This document shows positions 1 through 7,627 of a stretch of 44,839 nt of DNA, piece after piece. The stretch spans positions 1 to 44,839 of the forward strand of contig JAPLKN010000108.1 of assembly GCA_026388075.1 (NCBI GenBank). The letters are read 5' to 3'. How positions within the stretch are numbered: the stretch's first letter is position 1; each line of letters begins with the position of its first letter. Both the position numbers and the translations under genes were made by a program. Origin of the DNA: Elusimicrobiota bacterium. GTDB taxonomy: Bacteria > Elusimicrobiota > Endomicrobiia > Endomicrobiales > JAPLKN01. Below the pieces are notes generated by a model. The model had not been told where the DNA came from and did not search any database. It was given only the letters and a program-made list of their open reading frames with translations.

Positions 1-84
1 GAATTTCCTTGTATACCGGTATAAGACTGCCCTGCTTGACAAAACCTTAAATTCTTCAAATAATGGATAAATATTTTTAATCAT
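1..84 (-). CDS. trpE: anthranilate synthase component I, N-terminal fragment, apparently frameshifted
   Basis: The gene runs off the window edge, so only 28 codons are visible. The ATG (84-82) overlaps the hisI stop as ATGA, suggesting translational coupling. The first residues, [16 protein letters not shown], look like the TrpE start. In the annotated frame the next residues are not TrpE-like, but the neighbouring frame continues as [12 protein letters not shown], which matches the conserved TrpE N-terminus (LIPVYREI type). Adding one T to the TT at 36-37 of the plus strand restores one continuous frame. This may be a real frameshift or a sequencing error. TrpE converts chorismate to anthranilate in tryptophan synthesis. 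The identification rests on a short stretch only. Confidence 0.6.
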   Translation of the reverse strand, partial: MIKNIYPLFEEFKVLSSRAVLYRYTRKF

Positions 85-467
85 TTTTTATATTTTTTTG
101 CCGGATCAAATATTTTTTTCCCTACAATATTATTTTTTCCGGAAGGATCTACTTTACGATAAAAACAGCTTCTGTAACCCGTATGGCAGGCTGCATCTCC
201 AATTTGTTTAACTTTTATTAAAAGACAGTCGCCGTCGCAATCGTAATAAATTTCTTTTACTTTCTGAAAGTTACCGGACTTTTCGCCTTTTACCCAAAAC
301 TTTTTACGCGAACGGCTCCAAAAGGTCGTCTTTTTGTTTTTTATAGTCTTTTTTAACGATTCTTTGTTCATATATGCAACCATTAGCACGGTTCCATCTT
401 TAAAATCCTGAACAATACAAGGGATTAAACCCATTGAATCAAATTTTAACTCTTTAATAAATTTCAT
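81..467 (-). CDS. hisI: phosphoribosyl-AMP cyclohydrolase
   Basis: This 128-aa protein hydrolyses phosphoribosyl-AMP to the ProFAR intermediate, the third step of histidine synthesis. The family signature is visible: a DCDGDCLL segment with metal-binding cysteine and aspartates, followed by [12 protein letters not shown] with the other conserved cysteines. The length fits a monofunctional HisI; there is no C-terminal HisE domain, and no hisE is seen in the window. The start ATG is preceded by AAGGA. It is the last his gene of the operon. It is separated from hisF by palindromic element A, and its stop overlaps the trpE-like start by 4 nt. Confidence 0.95.
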   Translation of the reverse strand: MKFIKELKFDSMGLIPCIVQDFKDGTVLMVAYMNKESLKKTIKNKKTTFWSRSRKKFWVKGEKSGNFQKVKEIYYDCDGDCLLIKVKQIGDAACHTGYRSCFYRKVDPSGKNNIVGKKIFDPAKKYKK

Positions 468-495
468 TTTTGTTCCTTTCCTTCATATTTAGCGC

Positions 496-605
496 ATAGC
501 GTTTAGCGTATAGTAAAAAATTCAAAAGCATTTTAAAGATTCTTTTATTTTCCTATACCTGCCCGCCGGCAGGCGCGGCGCTATGCACTATACGCTATCC
601 GCTAT
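496..605. repeat. palindromic intergenic element A (AGCGTATAG family)
   Basis: The hisF-hisI gap is filled by an inverted repeat. TAGCGTATAG at 504-513 pairs with CTATACGCTA at 588-597, and after a 2x2 internal loop ATAGCG at 496-501 pairs with CGCTAT at 600-605. Between the arms lies a GC-rich hairpin, CCTGCC-CGCC-GGCAGG, unusual for this AT-rich sequence. The right arm contains the TAG stop codon of hisF (604-602). Element B (27661-27780) has the same arms and a similar GC-rich core, so this is a repeat family. It could be a non-autonomous mobile element or an RNA hairpin. Confidence 0.8.
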
Positions 606-1363
606 AATCTCACTGGAATATTTTTGTTTTTTAAATATTTTTTTACTTGAGATATGGACAACTCTTTATAGTGAAAAAGCGACGCAGCCAAAAGAGCCGA
701 AGCGCCGGCATGGTATCCTTTTTCAAAATCCTTCAATTCGCCTGCCCCTCCGGAAGCAATTACAGGTATTTTTACGGAATCGCATACTGCTTTTAAAAGT
801 TTGAGGTCATACCCATTTTTTGTCCCATCTGCATCCATGCTGGTTAAAAGGATTTCTCCGGCACCCAGTTTTTCTACCTTTTTTGCCCATTTGACTGCAT
901 CCAGACGCGTTTTTTTTCTACCGCCATGGGTATATACATTCCACTTATTTTTACTTCGGGATTCTTTTTTTGCGTCAATTGCCACTACTATGCACTGGTT
1001 ACCAAATTTCCTGCTTGCTTCTTTAACAAAGCTGGGATTTAAAACTGCCGCTGTATTTAAAGACACTTTATCTGCTCCGGCTTTGAGCAGGTTTCTAATA
1101 TCGCTTATATTTCTTATTCCCCCTCCGACTGTAAGCGGAATAAAAACTTTCCCGGCTGTCCGTTTTACAACTTCCAAAGTAATTGGCCTTTCATCCGATG
1201 AAGCCGTAATATCAAGAAAAACGAGCTCATCCGCACCTTCACTGTTATAACGTTCGGCTATAGCTACAGGATCTCCAGCATCCCTAAGTTTAAGAAACTT
1301 TGTGCCCTTTACTACCCGGCCTGCATCCACATCCAAACAAGGAATAATTCTTACCGACAGCAT
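602..1363 (-). CDS. hisF: imidazole glycerol phosphate synthase, cyclase subunit
   Basis: This 253-aa TIM-barrel protein uses ammonia from HisH to convert PRFAR to imidazole glycerol phosphate and AICAR. The N-terminus [15 protein letters not shown] carries the catalytic Asp of the HisF family. Later GGGIRN, a second acidic site in VVAIDAKK, and ASGGAG phosphate-binding loops are present. Length is typical. AAGGGA lies upstream of the ATG. It follows hisA after a 126-nt structured spacer. Its TAG stop lies inside palindromic element A, so the last codon boundary is set by the repeat. Confidence 0.97.
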   Translation of the reverse strand: MLSVRIIPCLDVDAGRVVKGTKFLKLRDAGDPVAIAERYNSEGADELVFLDITASSDERPITLEVVKRTAGKVFIPLTVGGGIRNISDIRNLLKAGADKVSLNTAAVLNPSFVKEASRKFGNQCIVVAIDAKKESRSKNKWNVYTHGGRKKTRLDAVKWAKKVEKLGAGEILLTSMDADGTKNGYDLKLLKAVCDSVKIPVIASGGAGELKDFEKGYHAGASALLAASLFHYKELSISQVKKYLKNKNIPVRL

Positions 1364-1388
1364 TTCTTTCCCTTTGTTATCCGTTTCG

Positions 1389-1443
1389 CCCCTCCGGAAA
1401 TATAGCCCCGGAAAAACCGAGCTGAGAACCTGTTTCGGAAGGG
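1389..1443. other. structured hisA-hisF spacer (imperfect inverted repeat)
   Basis: The 126-nt spacer between hisA and hisF (1364-1489) is long for this operon. CCCCTCCG (1389-1396) can pair with CGGAAGGG (1436-1443) with one G-U wobble. A second small hairpin on the minus strand, CGGCA...TGCCG, starts directly after the hisA stop. AACGG(CAG)ATAACAA is present near both ends as a direct repeat. This may be an eroded intercistronic element or an RNA structure; no ORF is supported here. Confidence 0.35.
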
Positions 1444-1489
1444 TTTTTGTTATTACTGGCGACTTGCCTCCGGCAATTGTTATCTGCCG

Positions 1490-2212
1490 TTATTGCTCTG
1501 CGATTTGAATTGCTTCTTCAAGTTTTAAATTTTCCGTATAAAGAGCTTTCCCGACTACTGCCCCGATAACCCCTTCTTTTTCAAGCTTTTTAATATTTTT
1601 CACATCTTCAAGATTTGTGACTCCTCCGGAAGCAATAACTTTTATTCCAAAACCGGCGACATTTTTCAGCCCTTTAAGATTCGGGCCTTCAAGCATACCG
1701 TCCTTTTGAATATCTGTATAAAGAACCTGATCAACATTCATCTCTTTCAATTTTGCCAATAGTTCATTAACAGTTACGGAAGTAGTATCTTTCCAGCCGC
1801 CGATAGCCACATTACCGTCACGCGCATCAACAGCGACTATTATTTTGTCGCCATATTTTTCCAGCGCTTTTCTTAAAATATCAGGATTATAAATGGCTAC
1901 TGTGCCCATTATCACGTAATCAATTCCTATTTCTTTCAATGAATCAACTGATTCAATACTGCGAAGCCCTCCGCCTACCTGAACAGGAATATTTACTGCT
2001 TCTTTAATTTTTTTTATAATTTCAAAGTTTTGAAGTTTGCCGCCTAGCGCCCCGTCAAGATCAACCACGTGAAGCCTTTTGGCCCCCTTAGCCTGCCATA
2101 GTTTAGCCATAAAAACCGGATCTTTGGAATATATAGTTTCTTCTTCTATTTTTCCCTGTTTCAGCATCACGCAGTTTCCGCCCCGGATGTCAATTGCCGG
2201 TATTATTAACAT
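1490..2212 (-). CDS. hisA: 1-(5-phosphoribosyl)-5-[(5-phosphoribosylamino)methylideneamino] imidazole-4-carboxamide isomerase
   Basis: This 240-aa HisA is a TIM barrel that opens the ProFAR ribose to PRFAR, the substrate of HisF/HisH. The N-terminal IIPAIDIRGGNCVML holds the catalytic Asp. LHVVDLDGALGG, VGGGLRS and IASGGV are the conserved HisA/HisF phosphate-binding and active-site segments; the second catalytic Asp is in VYTD-like LYTDIQKDGM. Length is normal. The start overlaps the hisH stop by 7 nt (2206-2212), pointing to coupled translation of the amidotransferase and isomerase. Confidence 0.97.
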   Translation of the reverse strand: MLIIPAIDIRGGNCVMLKQGKIEEETIYSKDPVFMAKLWQAKGAKRLHVVDLDGALGGKLQNFEIIKKIKEAVNIPVQVGGGLRSIESVDSLKEIGIDYVIMGTVAIYNPDILRKALEKYGDKIIVAVDARDGNVAIGGWKDTTSVTVNELLAKLKEMNVDQVLYTDIQKDGMLEGPNLKGLKNVAGFGIKVIASGGVTNLEDVKNIKKLEKEGVIGAVVGKALYTENLKLEEAIQIAEQ

Positions 2213-2856
2213 TTTCCCACCTCATTTACAAAATTTCTTAAAAGCCTAAGCCCGTTTTCACCGCTTTTTTCAGGATGAAACTGGCACGCCCAGACTTTTC
2301 CGCTTACAAGTGATGAACAAAATTTAATACCGTATCTGGTTATTCCGGCAACAAATTTTTCATCAGAAGGTATTCCATAATATGAGTGAACAAAATAAAA
2401 AAAAGAATTTTCAGGAATATTTTTAAACATTCTATCCGACTCATCAGACTTAACTTTCTCAACTATATTCCAGCCCATGTGAGGTATTTTTAGGGCAGAA
2501 TACTTTTTGTCAGTGAAATCAAATTTCTTAACTTTTCCTTTGACCACACTAAGGCCATTATGTTTACCGTTTTCAAAGCTTTTATCAAAAAGAAGCTGAA
2601 ATCCAAGACAAAGCCCCAGAAAATATTTATCTGACGCTATTGCCTCCTGAATGGCCTTATCAAGGCCTCTTTCTTTTAGATACTCAATTGCCGGGCCAAA
2701 AGAACCGACACCCGGAAAAACCAAAGCTTTTGCAGATAGGATCTTTTTTATATTTTCGGTAATGATTACTTTTGCGCCGATATGCTCTATTGCCTTTGAA
2801 ACGCTTCTGAGATTCCCCATCCCGTAATCAATTACGGCTATTTCGATTTTTTTCAT
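2206..2856 (-). CDS. hisH: imidazole glycerol phosphate synthase, glutamine amidotransferase subunit
   Basis: HisH hydrolyses glutamine and channels ammonia to HisF. The class I glutaminase triad is visible: the nucleophile Cys in GLCLGFQLLF, and His and Glu in CQFHPEKSG near the C-terminus. The N-terminal IAVIDYGMGNLRSV is family-typical. I place the start at the ATG at 2856 (MKKIEIAVIDYG), giving 216 aa. A TTG 33 nt upstream would add 11 unlikely residues and overlap hisB. This leaves 4 nt to the hisB stop. No strong Shine-Dalgarno is visible, so coupling to hisB is likely. Confidence 0.96.
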   Translation of the reverse strand: MKKIEIAVIDYGMGNLRSVSKAIEHIGAKVIITENIKKILSAKALVFPGVGSFGPAIEYLKERGLDKAIQEAIASDKYFLGLCLGFQLLFDKSFENGKHNGLSVVKGKVKKFDFTDKKYSALKIPHMGWNIVEKVKSDESDRMFKNIPENSFFYFVHSYYGIPSDEKFVAGITRYGIKFCSSLVSGKVWACQFHPEKSGENGLRLLRNFVNEVGKC

Positions 2857-2860
2857 GATA

Positions 2861-3448
2861 CTAAAGTTTGCCCTTAGTGGAAGGAACACCTTTCTGTTTG
2901 GAGTTTAGTTTAATCGCTTCGCCCAAAGCACGGCCTAAACCCTTAAAAACTGACTCGGCAATGTGGTGACAATTTGATCCTTTTCTCATAGATATGTGAA
3001 GTGTAATGCCGGAATTGATGGCAAAAGCATAAAAAAATTCTTTTAAAAGGCTGAAATCAAAACCAGATTTTTGAAATTTGAATTTGACGCTGTAATCTAA
3101 AAACGGCCTGCCGGATAAATCCACAGCTACATAGGAAAGCGCCTCATCCATAGGAAGAAGGAAGTTCCCATACCTGTTAATTCCCTTTTTTTCGCCCAAA
3201 GCTTTTTTAATCGCCTGGCCTAATACTATCCCTAAATCTTCAACCAGATGATGGCTGTCTACATAAGTGTCTCCTTGAGCTTTCACTGATAAACTTAACT
3301 TCCCGTGATGAGCTAAAAGTTCAAGCATATGATTCATGAAAGGTATAGTATTGGAAAATTTTACCGGCTTTGATTTAACCAGATTTAAGGAAATGTCAAT
3401 TTTAGTTTCTTTGGTAACGCGTTTAATTTTTGCTTTTCTTTCTTTCAA
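2861..3448 (-). CDS. hisB: imidazoleglycerol-phosphate dehydratase
   Basis: HisB dehydrates imidazole glycerol phosphate, the sixth step of the pathway. The di-manganese site histidine motifs are present: LLAHHGK, DSHHLVEDLG, and SNCHHIAESVFK. The phosphatase domain of bifunctional enterobacterial HisB is absent. I choose the TTG at 3448: GGAG lies 6 nt upstream, the protein starts KERKAKIKRVTKETKIDI as HisB normally does, its length (195 aa) is typical, and it avoids overlapping the small gene ending at 3462. Longer alternatives start at TTG 3508 or ATG 3490 and overlap that gene. The dehydratase assignment is firm; the start is a judgement. Confidence 0.93.
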   Translation of the reverse strand: MKERKAKIKRVTKETKIDISLNLVKSKPVKFSNTIPFMNHMLELLAHHGKLSLSVKAQGDTYVDSHHLVEDLGIVLGQAIKKALGEKKGINRYGNFLLPMDEALSYVAVDLSGRPFLDYSVKFKFQKSGFDFSLLKEFFYAFAINSGITLHISMRKGSNCHHIAESVFKGLGRALGEAIKLNSKQKGVPSTKGKL

Positions 3449-3461
3449 AATATTCTCCGTT

Positions 3462-3668
3462 TTAGTGTAAGATATTTGATTTTGAGGCATTGTAAACAAT
3501 TTTTTCAATTATATCTTCATTTTTTAAGGCTTTTTCAAGTTTGGTTAGTAGAGCTAGTTCTTGAATTGTAAATTTTGTCCTTTTTTTTAATCCCGATTCC
3601 CCGGCCGCCGCTTCATTAACCAAAAAAAGCAGAAGTTCTATGTCCCTTTGAGTTAAATCAACCTTCAT
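3462..3668 (-). CDS. small helical protein of unknown function in the his operon
   Basis: This 68-aa ORF lies between hisD and hisB. Its ATG overlaps the hisD stop as TAATG, and its stop is 13 nt before the proposed hisB TTG, so it fits exactly into the operon. The sequence is rich in Leu, Glu and Lys (e.g. QRDIELLLFLVNEAA, IQELALLTKLEKALK) and looks like two or three helices. There is no signal peptide, membrane segment or cysteine motif. I do not recognise a family and it is not a known histidine enzyme. It could be a regulator, an enzyme partner or only a coupling cistron. The spacing and overlap argue that it is translated. Confidence 0.6.
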   Translation of the reverse strand: MKVDLTQRDIELLLFLVNEAAAGESGLKKRTKFTIQELALLTKLEKALKNEDIIEKIVYNASKSNILH

Positions 3669-4849
3669 TACTTTCCTCCATTTCTAAGTTTAACCGATTC
3701 TCTGTGGCTTTTTAATCCTTCCGTCTCTGCAAGTTTTTGTATATAGACTCCGTCTTCTTTCAAGCTGCCTTCCTGAAAACTAACATAACTTGTTCTTTTT
3801 ATGAAAGTCTGAACCGAAAGACCGCTTGAAAATCTTGATGTCCTACCTGTAGGCAAAACATGTGACGGCCCGGCCCAGTAATCGCCAAGAGCTGTGGGTG
3901 TTTTATAGCCGCTGAAAATTGCACCCGCATTTTTTATTTTATTGATTAGCTTGTCTGCACCTTTTATCATAAGCTCAAGATGTTCCGGCGCCAAACTATT
4001 AACTAAATTCAATGCTTTAGGAATCGGGCACAGAATAAACTTTATCTGGCCTTTTAGTCCTTTGGGAATAAGATTTTTTACTTGGCTAAATATTTTTTTA
4101 GAATCGGTGTAAAGAAAAGCTTTAGCATCCGGATCATGTTCAGACTGCGCCATAAGGTCAGCTACGATGTAAGATACATCAGCTCCTTTATCGGCTATAA
4201 TCGCCACTTCGCTCGGCCCTGCCAAAGAATCTATGCCCACTTTCCCGAAAACCTGCCTTTTTGCTTCGTTCACATACGCATTTCCCGGCCCAATTATAAG
4301 ATCAACCGGAGCAATTGTTTTTGTTCCATATGCCAAAGCCGCTATAGCTTGGGGCCCGCCGACACGGTATATTTCATCAACCCCAGCCAATTTTGCGGCA
4401 TATAAAACTGCGGGCGTCAATTTATTCGGCGGTGTTACCATGGCAATTTTTTTTACGCCGGCAACTTTAGCGGGAATGGCTGTCATCAACACTGTAGAAG
4501 GATAAGAAAATCTTCCGCCCGGAACATATATTCCAATCCTTTCTATAGCCGAACATAGCTGCCCTACAAATATTTTTCCATTTTTTATTTTCCAGTATAA
4601 ATTAAGATTGTTCAGTTCTGCCAAATGAAAATTTTTAATATTTTCTGCGGCTTTTTCAAGAGCTTTTTTAAGCAGATTATCAACTTTTTTTGAAGAATTT
4701 TGTATTTCAGATTTAGAAACCCTAATTTTTTTTGGAAAAAGCGTATAATTATCAAACTTTTTTGAGTAAAAAATTAGGGCCTTATCGCCTCTTAATTTTA
4801 TCTTACTTATAATACCTTTAATAGATGCGATTAGAGTATTGCCTTTCAT
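3668..4849 (-). CDS. hisD: histidinol dehydrogenase
   Basis: HisD carries out the last two NAD-dependent oxidations, from histidinol to histidine. Family motifs: GPGNAYVNEAKRQVFG, GIDSLAGPSEVAI, the zinc/catalytic QSEHDPDA segment, and APEHLEL near the C-terminus. At 393 aa it is somewhat shorter than the usual 425-435 aa, because only 11 residues precede the conserved helix before LRGDKAL. That short N-terminus agrees with the promoter position: the -10 box ends 8 nt before the ATG, leaving no room for a leader. It is the first gene of the his operon. Confidence 0.96.
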   Translation of the reverse strand: MKGNTLIASIKGIISKIKLRGDKALIFYSKKFDNYTLFPKKIRVSKSEIQNSSKKVDNLLKKALEKAAENIKNFHLAELNNLNLYWKIKNGKIFVGQLCSAIERIGIYVPGGRFSYPSTVLMTAIPAKVAGVKKIAMVTPPNKLTPAVLYAAKLAGVDEIYRVGGPQAIAALAYGTKTIAPVDLIIGPGNAYVNEAKRQVFGKVGIDSLAGPSEVAIIADKGADVSYIVADLMAQSEHDPDAKAFLYTDSKKIFSQVKNLIPKGLKGQIKFILCPIPKALNLVNSLAPEHLELMIKGADKLINKIKNAGAIFSGYKTPTALGDYWAGPSHVLPTGRTSRFSSGLSVQTFIKRTSYVSFQEGSLKEDGVYIQKLAETEGLKSHRESVKLRNGGK

Positions 4850-4857
4850 AAGAAAAA

Positions 4858-4886
4858 ATTATATCAAAAAGTATAGTTTTTGGCAA
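4858..4886 (-). promoter_or_regulatory. sigma-70-type promoter of the his operon (leaderless)
   Basis: On the minus strand there is a -35 TTGCCA (4886-4881), a 17-nt spacer and a perfect -10 TATAAT (4863-4858). The hisD ATG begins 8 nt after the -10 box (TTTTTCTT between), so transcription should start at or very near the A of ATG. No Shine-Dalgarno can be included in such a transcript. Confidence 0.75.
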
Positions 4887-4937
4887 CTAACTTGTATTTT
4901 CTTATATATAAAGAGAAGTTGAAAGCTTTAGGCTGGA

Positions 4938-5948
4938 TTACCGATTGCTTTGAAGTATGTTTATTGCAGCTACATAATATATATCTTCTACTGAACAACC
5001 GCGACTCAAATCGCTGGCCGGTTTTGATAAGCCCTGAATTATTGGCCCTATGGCTTTAAAACCTCCCAGCCGCTCAACCGCTTTGTAGCAAATATTTCCG
5101 GAATTTAAGTCCGGAAATATAAAAATATTGGCATCGCCTTTTATTGGCGAATCAGGGGCCTTTCTTACCGCAATATTTTCAACTACTGCTGCATCAAACT
5201 GAAATTCACCGTCAATAACAACTTTATCATCTGATTTAAAATATTCATTAGTCATTACAACGGCATCTTTTACTTTTTTAGTAGACTGATGCTGGGCACT
5301 GCCCTTGGTAGAAAAAGAAAGGAATACAACCTTTGCTGTTTTTTCAGGAAAAAGTATTTTAAAGTTTCTTACTGTTGATACGGCTATATCCGTAAGCGAA
5401 TTGGAGCTTGGAACGGGATTAACTGCGCAATCAGCAAAAAGAACCGGATTTTTTATTACTGTGTGGCCTTCAGGAGGCACCATAAGGAAAAATGAAGAAA
5501 TTATCTTAATATTTTCAGCAGTCCCTATCGTAAGTAATGCGGCTCTTAAAACATCCGCGGTATCGGAACGGGCTCCCGCAACACAACCGTCAGCTTTTCC
5601 GCTTTTTACATATAGCGAAGAAAAATATAAAGGATCAAGCATTAAGTTTACGGTATCTTCCTTGAAAAAACCTTTTCCTTCCCTATATTCAACTATTTTT
5701 GAAAGAATTTTTTCATCCAAAAGCTCTCTTTTCGGAATAATTACCGAAAGTTTTGATATGTCTAAATTTTTTCTTTTTGCGGTCTCTTCAATATTTTTCA
5801 AGTCAGTTGCAACCACAACAGCTTTACACACGTTGTCTTTAACAAGCCGGACAGCAGCTTCAAGAGTTCTTTCTTCGTCGCCTTCCGCAAAAATTATCGT
5901 ACTATTAGTTTTTTTTGCTCTTTCAATAAGTTCGTTCAGTATTTTCAT
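4938..5948 (-). CDS. pta: phosphate acetyltransferase
   Basis: Pta interconverts acetyl-CoA and acetyl phosphate. The 336-aa length matches short, single-domain Pta enzymes. The N-terminal IIFAEGDEERTLEAA, central DGCVAGARSDTADVLRAAL, NPVPSSNSLTDIA and SFSTKGSAQH segments, and the C-terminal DANIFIFPDLNSGNICYKA, are characteristic of the PTA_PTB family. No ackA is in the window. It follows the EFR1 gene by 3 nt, so it ends an operon that also holds redox and envelope genes. The position suggests acetate/acetyl-CoA energy metabolism; the cluster link is inference. Phosphate butyryltransferase is a less likely alternative. Confidence 0.93.
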   Translation of the reverse strand: MKILNELIERAKKTNSTIIFAEGDEERTLEAAVRLVKDNVCKAVVVATDLKNIEETAKRKNLDISKLSVIIPKRELLDEKILSKIVEYREGKGFFKEDTVNLMLDPLYFSSLYVKSGKADGCVAGARSDTADVLRAALLTIGTAENIKIISSFFLMVPPEGHTVIKNPVLFADCAVNPVPSSNSLTDIAVSTVRNFKILFPEKTAKVVFLSFSTKGSAQHQSTKKVKDAVVMTNEYFKSDDKVVIDGEFQFDAAVVENIAVRKAPDSPIKGDANIFIFPDLNSGNICYKAVERLGGFKAIGPIIQGLSKPASDLSRGCSVEDIYYVAAINILQSNR

Positions 5949-5951
5949 TTT

Positions 5952-6731
5952 TTACCTCATAAAAAAATCTTCGGCCTTCAATTGCGGATGGTGGTATCTT
6001 TTTCTCATTACTGTATTTTTTTTGTATTGTATTGCTTCAACGGGACACCACTGAAGACATCCCATGCACTGCTGGCATTTATGTAGCCAAACCGGCCTTC
6101 CGTTTACAAGCTTGATATTAGCAGCCGGGCAAATTCTATAACATATTCCGCAGCCTGTGCATTTTTCGTCAGCCCAAAAATTCTTATCCATCTCAGGTAT
6201 GTGCGGTGAAGCAAAATTATAGAATTTTTTGGACAATAACCAGTTTATGAACGGAAGGCTTTTTTCCGCTTTGTTTTCTTTTTTCAATTTCACATATTCA
6301 GCAATTATTTTAACTTTTTCTGCGGCTTTTTTAAAAAATCTGTTCTGTTTGCTTAATGGAAACGCTCCGTACATAGGAGTATAGTTTCCCGGCATTCTTA
6401 CAGCAAATCCTGCTGAAAGCTTTACTCCGTTGGATTTAAGAATTTCAACTGCTTGATCAAGCGTTGATCCGGGAAGCCCGCCGTAAGTTGCAACTGCAAA
6501 GAAATAGCTTTTTGAATTCTTTACGTTTTTAAGAAAATCTCTGACAATGAGAGGCAAACCCCACATATAAACAGGAAAGACTATTCCTATTATATCAAAA
6601 TCAAGATTTAACTTTGAATTAACGCTTTTCGCAATTGAAATAAGCTCAGTATTCCCAAGTTCGGATGCCAAATCCTGCGCAATTTTTAAAGAATTGCCAG
6701 TCCCGGAAAAATAATAAATCGAATTCTTCAT
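5952..6731 (-). CDS. EFR1-family flavodoxin/ferredoxin protein
   Basis: The 259-aa protein combines an N-terminal flavodoxin-like domain (residues about 1-155) with a C-terminal pair of 4Fe-4S clusters. The FMN phosphate loop reads YYFSGTGNSLKIA. The cluster motifs are CTGCGICYRICP and CQQCMGCLQWCP. This architecture is EFR1, common in anaerobes and thought to shuttle electrons between ferredoxin and flavin carriers; its partners are unknown. It sits between the DUF2156 gene (7-nt gap) and pta (3-nt gap) in one transcription unit. Confidence 0.9.
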   Translation of the reverse strand: MKNSIYYFSGTGNSLKIAQDLASELGNTELISIAKSVNSKLNLDFDIIGIVFPVYMWGLPLIVRDFLKNVKNSKSYFFAVATYGGLPGSTLDQAVEILKSNGVKLSAGFAVRMPGNYTPMYGAFPLSKQNRFFKKAAEKVKIIAEYVKLKKENKAEKSLPFINWLLSKKFYNFASPHIPEMDKNFWADEKCTGCGICYRICPAANIKLVNGRPVWLHKCQQCMGCLQWCPVEAIQYKKNTVMRKRYHHPQLKAEDFFMR

Positions 6732-6738
6732 GAAATCC

Positions 6739-7620
6739 TTATTTCAGCCTTATCGTGTATTTATTTATTAACTTGAGAGGATGATATGAAAGCTTAGATT
6801 TCCTCAAGCCTTCAACCCCTAAATCCTGTTCCATATTTACAAACTTAAAACCGGCAGCTTCGTTGGCCAAAAACTCATTGTTCATCGTCTGATTCAGCCC
6901 GATTACGCCATTTTTTGATTTTAGTATATGTATAACAAAAGTATCTTTATTTAATAATTCCCCCGCAGCAAGCGCGGCGATTTCTCCGCCAATTTCAATT
7001 AGCCCGCCGAAAAGTTTTAGGCAAGAAAAATTTCCGAGCATTTCTTTTATAGCTTTTTTTTCATGTTTTAGGCTTTCTGCGCCTTCGCAGTCCCTAAACT
7101 CGCACCATTTATCAACAAACTTGAGACATTCATTATTATTTTTATCATTAATCCGGACATATTTATACTTGTTTCCAGATTTAAAACGTTTTATATAATT
7201 TCTTTTCCCGTCATATATTTTACCCTTTAGAACTATCAAATCTTCACTATTATAGAGATAATCGCAGTTATCTCTGTCAAGAAAAATAGAAATATCTGAC
7301 TCATTTTCAAAGAGCTTTTTAGTATCTTCCTGTACTAAAATAAAAGATGTTTTGCCGTCTTTTAGTATTTTTTTAATGACGCTTTTTTTGTCGCCAAGGC
7401 CTATCGGATCAAAAAAATTGCTTGTTTCATTTTTACGGGAAGAAAGCAATACAAAATCTTCTAAAGTTGACAGTGAAAGATTATACAAATCTTTCCAGGC
7501 AAATAAATTTGCAAAAGTGTACTCGCATATTTCAGGCTTGATTTTGGAAAACAAATCGTCAAAAAGCTTCTTATCGCTTATTTCAATATTTCTATACTTT
7601 GGATAAGCTGGAATGTTCAT
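6739..7620 (-). CDS. DUF2156 domain protein
   Basis: The preferred ATG at 7620 gives 293 aa starting MNIPAYPKYRNIEISDKKLF. A longer reading would overlap the upstream gene. The segments FSKIKPEICEYTFANLFAW and the later IGLNQTMNNEFLANEAAGF and NMEQDLGVEGLRKSK are typical of the DUF2156 (GNAT-like) family. That family is related to the C-terminal aminoacyltransferase domain of MprF and includes many cytosolic proteins of unknown role in clostridia and candidate phyla. No membrane segment is seen. The start is 7 nt from the stop of the barrel gene. Confidence 0.82.
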   Translation of the reverse strand: MNIPAYPKYRNIEISDKKLFDDLFSKIKPEICEYTFANLFAWKDLYNLSLSTLEDFVLLSSRKNETSNFFDPIGLGDKKSVIKKILKDGKTSFILVQEDTKKLFENESDISIFLDRDNCDYLYNSEDLIVLKGKIYDGKRNYIKRFKSGNKYKYVRINDKNNNECLKFVDKWCEFRDCEGAESLKHEKKAIKEMLGNFSCLKLFGGLIEIGGEIAALAAGELLNKDTFVIHILKSKNGVIGLNQTMNNEFLANEAAGFKFVNMEQDLGVEGLRKSKLSYHPLKLINKYTIRLK

Positions 7621-7627
7621 AATATGA

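Noticed and set aside
491-605. Element A as a rho-independent terminator of the his operon
   Set aside because: The hairpin is not followed by a clean U-tract and hisI follows in the same direction, so an intercistronic element explains it better.
5305-6054. A plus-strand open frame of 249 codons opposite pta
   Set aside because: It lies antisense to pta and the EFR1 gene, has no recognisable domain or well-placed ribosome site, and the minus-strand frames encode clear conserved proteins.
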